Shown here piece after piece: positions 55,303 through 64,000 of a stretch of 64,000 nt of DNA. The DNA comes from Sternotherus odoratus (Eukaryota > Chordata > Testudines > Kinosternidae): the NCBI GenBank assembly GCA_032164245.1, contig JAVMKO010000001.1, forward strand, positions 245,529,644 to 245,593,643, read 5' to 3'. The first letter of the stretch is position 1; each line of letters opens with the position of its first letter. Made by a program: the position numbers and the translations under genes. The notes beneath the pieces were generated by a model. It saw nothing but the letters and a program-made list of their open reading frames with translations. It ran no database searches and had not been told where the DNA came from.

Positions 55303-57897
55303 ATGGCAGAAAGAGGAAAAAGAAAACTCTCAAGAGATGAATATCATAAACAAAAGGTAGAGAAGGAAAAAGACTAAGCAAAACGGTAGTGATCCTTCCT
55401 GAAATATCTTCTCTTTAATCCAAATAAAGATGGAAGCAGTTCACAGCATCCAGAATAAGGAATTTTACTAGGGGAGCAGGTTAGCTCACATCTTCATGGA
55501 AGCAGTTTGGAACATCAAGGTGAAGGTATATTACTTCTAGATGAGGGTAGCGCATATCCACAAAAAACAGTTTGGAAACTCAAAATGATGGAAACTTACT
55601 TCTAGATGAAGGCAACTCACAGCATCAGACTGATATGGAAGTGAAGAAAGTGTATTCACCTTCAGAGACACATGCAGGAATTGAAGTAAATGAAGTAGAA
55701 GGAAGAAAGGATGAGGAAGTTACAAACAAGTTACAATATGGGGACCCAGCTTCATGGCCCAGATGTGATGACAAATTCTCATGGAACATGGACCCAAACA
55801 AGTTCATAAATTTCCCTTCCCTAAGAATGGAAATAAAAGAAAGTTCTCTGCTGAGCATTACAAGAGGAAAATCGTTAATAGGGAAGAAATTCATCAAAAC
55901 TTGTTACAATATTCAGTGTCGAAGGACTCTGTGTTATGATTTTGCTGCAAGTTGTTTAGAAATCAAGCAATTGGTACATCACTTACTGAAAATGGTTCAA
56001 AGAACTGGAAAAATATATCTTCCATTTGCTCTTCACATGAAAGAAGTATAGAACATCGCAGTGTTTTCAAAATTGGAAATAACTTGAATTACGATTGAAA
56101 AAATGAAAAACTATCGATGAAGAAAATTTACATGTGATCAAGGGAAAAAAAGAATACTGGCAACAAATATTAGAGCATCTGATTGCTTTAGTGATAGTTC
56201 TCAGGTGGACAAAATTTAGCATTCCACAGCAGTAGCAGAAATGAAAAATCATGCACTCCAGGTAATGGACATTTTAAAAAAAATTGTTGAATACCTAGCT
56301 TTGTTTGATCCAGTCACGAAGGAGCATATATGTAAAATAACTGATCATGAAACACATATTCATTACTTAGGAATAAATGTGCAGAATGAACTGATTCAAA
56401 TCCTAGCAAATTCCATTAAAAAAAATGGTAGAAGCTGCCTATTCTGCAAAATATTTTTCAATAATACTATACTATACAGCAGATGTGAGTCATGTTGAAC
56501 AAATGACGATCATTCACTTTGTGGATATGGAAAAGTCTGCCAATGAAGATAATGTTGAAGTGCTCATAAAGGAACATTTTTGGGGTTTCGTACTACTGAA
56601 GCATTTATGACTGAAACGGTTTACAAGAGCTTGAAACAATGTCATTATCTGTTGGAAATTTCCTTGGCCAAGGCTATGATAATGGGAGTATTATGAAGGG
56701 TAAAGACAATGGGGTGCAAAGGAGAATGATGGAAATCAATCCTAGGGCCTTTTTCGTTCCTTGCAGTGCACATTCTCTTAATTTGATTGTCAATGATGCT
56801 GGTAGATGCTATTTGGAGGCAAGCAGTTTCTTTGACCCAGTGCAATGTGCTTTTCTCAGGCCCAGCACACCGTTGGGAGATCCTGGCTCACCCTGTGAAT
56901 TCTCTAACTGTGAAACTACTTAGTCAGACAAAAAGGGAGAGTGATATTAATGCTTTGAAGCCTCGTCACTATAAACTTGGAAACATTTATGATGCCATAA
57001 CTGATATTTCTGATACTACCTTTACTGGATCATCTGGCACTATAGCACGTTCAGATGCAGAAGCCTTTCCAAGTTCATATTTGTGATTTCACTCATTTTG
57101 TGTTATATTATACTCATTTTCGAGATTAACCTCACTAGTAAGCAGTTTCAGGAAAAGAACTTGAACATACATTCAAAAACTGCAGCAAACTAAATACATT
57201 TTGGAGGAATTCAGAAGAAATGAAGGGTACAAAAGAACACTGGTAGATTCTCTCAAGCTTTCTGAAACAATAGACTTTCTGACAGAATTTGGACCAGAGC
57301 CTGTTCTCATTTGGCAAAAGAAACAGCAGTTTTTGTATGAAGGACGAAACACACACATTCAGAACCCAAAACAAAGGTTCAAAGTGAATTTCTACTTCGC
57401 AGTCCTTGATACTGCTATTCACACGGTTGACGAGCGATTTCAACAGATGCAACAGATATAGTCAGTATTTGTCTTTCTCTATGATATCCACAGCTTGCAA
57501 AAGAAAACAGCAAAACAGATAAGGGAATTTTGTATAAAACTGGAGTCGGCATTGACTCATAAAAATTCAAAAGACATTGATGCTATAGATTTGTGTAGTG
57601 AGCTTCAGGCTTTTTCAAGACAACTTAAGAAACATTCCAGTCCTGAAGAAGTACTGAAGTTTGTTTGTTTGAAAATAAACTCTCAGTTTTCCAACTTTGC
57701 CAGTTTCCATAGCTAGTGGGGAGTGTAACTTCTGAAAGTTAAAATTGATAAAAACATATCTCCATTCAACACTGGTGCAAGCGAGACTTGTTGGATTTGC
57801 CACAATATCAATAGAGCACGAAATAGCTGGAGAACTGGATCTAAAAGAAATAGTGACTAAATTTTCAAAACTTAAAGCAAGAAAAGTCATGTTTTAA
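55303..57897 (+). pseudogene. hAT transposase pseudogene, ZMYM1/DUF4371 type
   Basis: The likely start (55303) encodes MAERGKRKLSRDEYHKQKVE, a basic N-terminus typical of this family. After a frameshift, 55572-56051 carries ASWPRCDDKFSWNMD. Next, 56241-56460 has HYLGINVQNELIQILANSI. A frame at 56425-56610 has AKYFSIILYYTADVSHVEQM, where an aspartate is expected in place of the first Y of YYT (the first DDE residue) and is missing. At 56639-56923 come GQGYDNGSIMKGKDNGVQRR (second catalytic Asp kept in GYDNGS) and NPRAFFVPCSAHSLNL. Downstream frames (56787, 57201, 57495) continue with LLSQTKRESDINALK and conserved helical stretches. The hAT dimerisation tail (57781-57897) ends ARLVGFATISIEHEIAGELD...KARKVMF and a stop. 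At least five frame changes. Inactive. Confidence 0.85.
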
Positions 57898-58381
57898 GAG
57901 CACAGTGTTTTTTATTCTGAGTGTTTGTAAATTCAGGTTAAATTCCATTGAAGAGTTTTCTTATTTCTTTCTTTATTGAATATGGTAGTCATGGCTGTTA
58001 CAGCAGGAGAGCATAATGAATTATTTTGGATTTGTAGTAATAAAAATTATAATTAATATTTTAATGCATTTTTATTTGAAATCAGACTGAAATATCATCT
58101 AGCTGTCGTGTACAAATCTATTCTGAAAATTTTGTGTCTATTTTATCTGATCTCAGAAACCTTGGTTGGACAGACAGATGGACAGACAAACCGAAGAACT
58201 AAGCCTCTATTTTAAAAAAAATGCTTAAAAACATTACAAGGAAAAAAGGGGGAAAATGTTTCCTATTTTACCAAAAACCTCAGCCTAGATCTGGGTTTGT
58301 GGGTGGGAGGGATGCCGATTGCAGGGTTTACCTAGGGCATCAGTTGCTGGCAGCTAGTCTAAGGCCGTCCCTGGGTGCTTA

Positions 58382-58945
58382 CCACTTTTGAAGAGTAAAA
58401 TTAATATGACAAAGGTACAAAGGGTGACCTACATCACATTTTAGGCAGTTCACATTGCTTTACGGTTTCAGGCTGTCTCAGATTCCAGAAGCTAGTACTG
58501 CATAGTACACATTAGGAAGATTTTCTTCAGAAAAATAAAGCCTAGAAATAGAAGCCTTTCTTCTGTTTCTGCTTTCTGTGTACTTGTGTGTTTGTTTGAT
58601 TTTTAAACAAAACTTTAAATTTTGCAGAAACTGATGGGTAAGTCCCAACATGCCAGGGAATGGTTCTTCTCATCACTGGTGAGTGGGAGGGTGTATTTGT
58701 CAAGCCTTGTTAAGCATCTTGCCTGTGACTGAAGATATAAGTATTGTAGCTAGAGTAACTAGTATACGAATGCGGATAAAGGCATTATTTGTCAGCATCC
58801 TTACATGTTTGGAATCTAGATGTCTTGCAGGACGTCTCTCTGGCTGCTTCCTAGTGCTCTTGTACATAACAAGGCAGATTGTTTTTACCAATCAATGTCT
58901 GTTGCTTCGTCTTTGAGCTTATTATTTTTTTAAAAAAATTTACTT
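58382..58945. other. Unassigned non-coding DNA
   Basis: Nothing recognised. A 77-codon frame (58683-58916) overlaps an antisense frame and has no motif. Confidence 0.45.
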
Positions 58946-58949
58946 CTTT

Positions 58950-59590
58950 TTTCTATTGTCTTCTTTTCTGAAAAATTACCCCATCCCATGTACTTATGTC
59001 TTCCACTTACATGTATCCATCTATTTTAGTCTGAGGACTTGTAAGCCCAACTTTAATTTTAGATTGGAACAGGTATATTTTATGGAATCTCAGTGGATCA
59101 TTTTCTGCTTCAACAACCCTTCCATCCCTCTCTCAGACAAACTAATTGAGAATCTAGCAAAAGAAAACAATCTCCAATGCTACCCATTAACTGTCAGCGT
59201 CCTAGATCCCTCTCATCATCCAGGTTCTAGGCTAGACATGGTACAGAGCCAGCACTGATCATTGTGGTAGTTGACATCCTGAAATGACTTAGGTCTTTAT
59301 CTCAGAGTGAACCCAAAGTGTGATCTTGGGGAAATATTTCCACCTTCAAAGCCCTATAATCCATAATTGTTCAACATCTATATGAAGCCATTTGAAAAAA
59401 CGATAAGACAGTATGGACTGAAGTGTCACCACTATGCTGACTACACCCGGTACTATCTTTACATCAAATCTAAATTTCACTATTTCCCAGCAATCTCAAA
59501 TCTTAGCTAAAATCAACACCTGGATGAATGGCAGCTGCCTAAAGCTAAACCCTGGAAAGACTCAGAGTTCAATCTGTGACTAGCCCAAGG
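58950..59590 (+). pseudogene. LINE reverse transcriptase remnant (L2/CR1 group)
   Basis: Near 59370-59470 the reading is LFNIYMKPFEKTIRQYGLKC followed by HHYADYTRYYLY, which matches the RT palm box 'LFNIYMKPL......GL.CH.YADDTQLYL' of L2/CR1-type LINEs. The second catalytic Asp of YADD is Tyr here. 'MNGSCLKLNPGKTQ'-like sequence follows near 59525-59575. The 100-codon frame upstream (58956-59258) includes NNPSIPLSDKLIENLAKENN, which may be the same element. Confidence 0.65.
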
Positions 59591-59599
59591 AGAGTGCCC

Positions 59600-62100
59600 A
59601 ATTCTATCACACATGGATTTGACCATACTGTGAAGTACTATGGACAAATAAGATACAGAAATGAAACAGTATTAGATGAACTGTAAATCTTGGCATATTT
59701 TTTTTTACTTCCTATGTAATTTGATACATTAGTTGTCATTCTGCAGAACTTTTGCATCAATACATTAATACCCATGTATTCTTCCAATCTTCCAATCTTA
59801 TTTGTGCATCTCAGTATGTCTAATATTAAAGAATATCTAATTGGCACAAAATACTCTTTTCATCTGTTCCCCCATTAAAATCTGAAAGGGGTCCAAGGAT
59901 GCTATCCTGCTGTTCTGATATGACTTCCAAAAATCATGCTCTCCCATGGCAGCTGAGTTCCACTGAAATAAAAAAAAATTTAGACCAAAATGGAGAGAAT
60001 AATGACTGTGGGTGATAAAACTTGCACAGCTGCTGGTGACTTTGCTTTAAGTTACATCAAAATAAAAGTGTAAATGAATCAAGTGCTTTCTTCTATACCC
60101 TGGAAAGGAAAGAAAAGAGATTGTTATTATTTAAAAACATGGGATTGCCCAGGGATTGCAGAGATAGAGTTCTTATAAGTACTTAGACTGTCTCTGGTAC
60201 ACCTGTTCCTTCCACTTTCTGCCATCCTGTGGTAGGACAGGTTCCCACCCCACTCAGGAAGGGATTAACAAGCACTTCTGGACACAATCATCTCCAGTCC
60301 CGGACATCTGCAAGCCTGTTGTATATGAAGAAGGGACGCTCTTAAAGGAAGGACCCAAGCTCAATGCCCTATGAAGAAGTAGAGAGAAACCTTCTTTGCT
60401 TTTCTGGGTGTTCCCCTCAAGATGGGCAGCCTGGGTCACCTCACACCAACAGGAGGTTAGAAGATCCAGCCCTTACCTCAAAAACTATTTACTCAATTGC
60501 CTTGCAAGAAAAGTGGGGCAAAACCAGATTATTTTTAGGGCTGCAGACCTGTTTTAGTTTGCCCTTTTTTTTGACTACTGATAAACCCCCAAAGTAAAGG
60601 AGTCATGGGGACCAGCTCCCTAAGACTTAAAGCTGCTGGGGCATATACACACTTCAAACTGACTCCCTAGTGACCCCTGTAGCCTAAGAATGATGCTGGG
60701 AACTAGATAGGCAGCCATCCCCAAGGGAGTGCTATAGATGTACAACCTATGACACACCCATTCTGGTACAATGTCTCCTCGTTAGCATTGCCCAGTCCAC
60801 CCAAATGACATTGGCTGTATGAATAGTGTCAGCTACCCACCACAAGATGAAATCTCCCCATGTCTAGTATCATAATGGCTCAGTCAAACGCCTCAGCTTC
60901 TATTTCCAACTCTGCAATTCAGTCCTTTTCTCCTATTGTATTGCCTCTCCCCCTCACACAGAGGTCTGTCTGACTCTTCATTAATATTGTGCTCATCACT
61001 GTAGAATCTGAGTGTCTATGTTACCCACCCATATAAATACCCCTTGATCCTGTTTCTTGATACACAGCATTTCTGGTTCTCCCCACTGCAAATTTAATCT
61101 GCTTTCTCTGTGTAATTCAGTTATCCATGCTCCTCATTATCAACCTGTCTCATCAGTGTGTCATCTCCATTAGCAAACTCCTAATTTTGTTTTCTGACGG
61201 CGACTGTCCTGCTGCCTACACCACCCAGAACACTTTTCTCCCACTTACTACAAGGTAAATGGTGTTTTGTGACAGCTTGTCTTATTTTGCAATAGTCAGG
61301 GGTGGAGCATTCTGGAACATAACAATGTTAGGTTGGTAAGGTAGAAGAAGAAAACTAATTCATAAATTCTGTGACTGCAAGGGCACATCAGTAATCTGGA
61401 GAAGAGATAGGAGCTCTGCTATGGAGACAAAAAAAAGAAGGGGGTAGGAATCTCCCCCCCCACCACCACCACCACAAGACTTAATAAATTCCACTCTGTT
61501 GCTGAATGTAGAACCCACAATACTAGTAGTTTCAGCTAAATTCTCCTTTCCATTTATTAGCCTAGCAGATTTGCATTTTATTTAATCTGCTCCACCTCTC
61601 TTTGTGATCTTTCTCCAGGTACTGGAAGTTTAATAATTCCTTGATTTATCACTCTTTTCTCAACTATTTAAAAACTCTAAATAGTACTTTAGTGTAGTTT
61701 TTGTTTTATGAATTTCCTTGTTTTTAAATGAATTATTCATTAAATATTGTTTGAGAGGGGGCATAATTACTTGTAATACATACATATACATCATAATGCA
61801 TAATTATATTTTTCCAACATAATTACTAAGTATAATGATAATGTGTAATTCTGTATGATAATTTGGAAACACATTGATCTTCATGTGCATAATATATCAC
61901 TGTTGTTAAACTGATTACTTTGGACAGTTTTTATATTTTTGTTTTTGCAGTAGCAAAACCAAAAACCACCTCTCAGATTTACAGTTTCAATCCTGAAGTC
62001 CTGATACAGAGAAAACTCCTGTTTAAATCAATCAAAGTTTTTAGTGAGCAGATTGAAAAATAATATTTATGTACTTGAAAATATGTAGTTAAAAAGGTTA
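59600..62100. other. Unassigned non-coding DNA
   Basis: No gene. A short CCA repeat lies at 61457-61476. 60240-60680 resembles non-coding LTR-type sequence but has no defining ends. Confidence 0.45.
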
Positions 62101-62106
62101 TAAAAA

Positions 62107-62250
62107 TGGTAGGGCTGTCGGTTATTTGTAGTTAACTCACATGATCAACTAAAAAAAACTTAGTTGCAAATAATCTCAGTTTTAATTGCACTGTTGAACA
62201 ATAGAATACCAATTGAAATTTATTATATCATGAAAATAAATAAAAAAAAA
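62107..62250. repeat. Interspersed repeat of the 'AGGGCTGTCG...AATAGAATACC' type
   Basis: TAGGGCTGTCGGTTATTTGT, TTAATTGCACTGTTGAACAA and TAGAATACCAATTGAAATTT follow the order of a common tetrapod repeat that I recall but cannot name. Confidence 0.5.
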
Positions 62251-64000
62251 TCTTTTAAAAAAGGCCATTTTTTTACTAAAGCCTTTTTGTTTGAAAGATT
62301 TTGACCAGCTTTAGAAACGTGCATTGGTCATTATGTTCAAATGTGGGCACCTAAAGTTAGGTTCCTCAATAAAATGACTTGATAATCAGAAATGCTGCTC
62401 ACCCACAAATGTTAATAGAGCCACAGGTGCACAACATTTCTGAAAACAAGGCCACTTTTATCTAGGTGCCCAAGCATGGAACTAGATGCCTTGTCCTTTG
62501 GTAGCCAGAATGTATAAATCATAAAGTCATAAAGTCAAAGGCATCCCCACTGATTTCTCAAGTGGAGATGATTAAGGTCTACTGGATCTTTTTGGATCGT
62601 CCCACAAAATTAGGAGTACCCATCACCTAGATGACCTCATTACTGTGTTCTTTGAACTCATGGAAGCATCTTTGTTTTGGCTTTTCTGAGAATAAGTGCA
62701 AGAAGGGTGACAAGCCATTTTCTGCGGCATTTATGCTTCCTTCCATGCTGATAGACCTATTTAAAATAACACTGCTTTAAAATGCCTCAAGTCAGGCTAC
62801 ATGCCTAAAAAATCTCTCAGAAAGAAAGTTAGACAAGAATGGGATGCTTAACCAATGACAGCATGTCTCTTTTAGGAGCAGTTTTTCTAGGCGGGAGTGG
62901 AAGGTGCGGGGAGGGAGGCAAAGCATGAAGGGGCCATCCTTTCACATGAGTTGAGAGCGGTCTCCTTTTCCACAAATCCTGTGGTTTTAAGAGACTAGGT
63001 AGATCTCCCTCACTCCCTGCTTCGTTTTTTGGATCCCCAATCCCCTAACCATGAAGGGACAATGTGAAGGAAACATTGCAAGGTTCACCTTGTGGAATTT
63101 CCTGAGCCGCTCCTGTGAGTATCTCTGCAAGAGGGTACATGCTCGTCCTAATTTCAGTGAAATTTAGGTTAGTAGGACATTATTACCTTATTATTGAAAG
63201 CAATTCACTTTTTGCCCCTGAACTAAAGCAAGGAGGGAAAGTAAGCGCATCTAAGCGGGGGAAAATAAATTCCACTGCTGACAAGGTACAGAATTGTAAA
63301 GTGTTCATTTTGTCAGTCAAATAGATTTAAAGATAAGTGCTCTAGAATGTTCCTGCCTGCTCTTTCTACATAATATTAATGTGAGCTGTAGCTTACTTTA
63401 GAGTACAATTTACTTTTAATAGCTGTCTTAATCATGTGAGTTTTCTCACATTGGTGTATTCCATCTCCAGTTACAGAATCTTTTGCTAAGAACATTGTCC
63501 ACTTTTTCACCGCAGTTTCAGTTTTTCCATGAAAAACTCATTTCAGAGGTATTAAAAGTACGCAGTTAGAAAGAACTAGGTCTGAGTAAATGGTTTGGAA
63601 AAAATCCAAATAGCATCACGCATGAAAAGCACAGAACACAGAAATAATGCAAGAAAATCATTTCTCGTGCTATTTTAGCCATACTGTGTGTCCAGATTTA
63701 TCTGAATGCCAAACCCAAACATCTTGGGTGATTGAGCATTGCTTTATGAAGCCTCTAGGTTTGGATTTGGCCTGCCTTTATGTCAGTATGCAATGACACA
63801 AAATGTCATATGTGATGGATATGGCTTTGTGAAAAACACAGAAACAGCATTATGAGGGGTTTTTTCTCCTTCTGTGTATGATTTTGATTCATTTGCCATC
63901 AAATCTGAGCCTTGTTACATGTAACAGAAAATCCATGAAGGTCTCTCATTTCTGAAGGGAGATTTGGTGAAAAAGAAACTTTATATAAAGACTTCTTCCT
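62251..64000. other. Unassigned non-coding DNA
   Basis: 62.34-62.50 kb carries the 'GGCACCTAAAGTTAGG' type old repeat. The remainder shows nothing recognisable. Confidence 0.45.

Larger units (their letters stand above)
54276..58373 (+). mobile_element. Full-length autonomous-type hAT transposon (inactivated), 8-bp TSD
   Basis: The 4,098-bp unit is flanked by GGTGTTTA (54268-54275) and GGTGCTTA (58374-58381), 7 of 8 identical. The left end carries AACTAGGCGGTCGCCTAG; the right end has TTACCTAGGGCATCAG and AAGGCCGTCCCTG, recognisable as the ends of a large reptile hAT family though the extreme ends have diverged. A degenerate transposase gene lies inside. The 16-bp tandem repeat at 54323-54364 and the AT-rich tracts belong to its 5' region. 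Confidence 0.75.

Noticed and set aside
1..64000. CRISPR arrays, bacterial operons, tRNA or rRNA genes
   Set aside because: The tandem repeats present are microsatellites or transposon minisatellites without unique spacers. I found no cloverleaf or rRNA core sequence by eye; a covariance-model scan would be needed to exclude tRNA-like pieces.

Overview
This window is vertebrate nuclear DNA with no convincing host gene. It is AT-rich, has no prokaryote-like gene packing, and its open frames are short; every open frame I could assign falls in a transposable-element remnant or in low-complexity DNA. The mixture of repeats points to a sauropsid and most likely a turtle (inference from family recall, not from a search). 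The families are CR1 and L3-type LINEs with the CR1 'ATTCTATG' tail, Penelope-like elements (PLEs), many non-autonomous hAT elements, small inverted-repeat MITEs, Ty3/Gypsy copies and LTR elements. The window reads as intergenic or intronic DNA made of nested repeats.

Layout. 1-7.3 kb: MITEs at 2005-2288, 2614-2892 and 3279-3572, then a decayed endonuclease/RT LINE (about 4.27-6.79 kb) and an L1-like RT remnant (6.81-7.30 kb). 7.4-13.3 kb: GC-rich hAT elements with internal minisatellites (7499-8135, 12649-13222) and a short hAT with a perfect 8-bp target-site duplication, TSD (8908-9094). 13.6-16.4 kb: LTR-type repeats, one split by a PLE-derived insertion (14012-14229). 17.9-21.2 kb: an L3/CR1 LINE, MITEs and a 645-bp inverted-repeat unit containing a 79-bp hairpin. 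23.0-25.3 kb: a solo LTR with 5-bp TSD and a second LTR interrupted by a 563-bp PLE fold-back. 27.4-30.8 kb: PLE copies and a complete hAT with minisatellite and perfect 8-bp TSD. 36-42 kb: CR1 tail, internally deleted Gypsy copy, PLE ends and several hAT copies. 43.5-54 kb: a dense pile of LINEs, a minus-strand Gypsy element (gag, protease, RT/RNase H remnants) split by a PLE with GIY-YIG endonuclease remnant and 14-bp TSD, and a CR1. 54.28-58.37 kb: a full-length but dead 4.1-kb hAT transposon with a ZMYM1/DUF4371-type transposase. 58.9-64 kb: one LINE RT remnant and otherwise little that I can name.

The most notable signal is the set of four PLE insertions, each with its own flanking duplication of 11, 12, 13 or 14 bp. 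Two are long near-perfect fold-backs: 170-bp arms with three mismatches and 60-bp arms with none. No gene network can be described because no host gene was found. All coding entries below are inactivated transposon genes.
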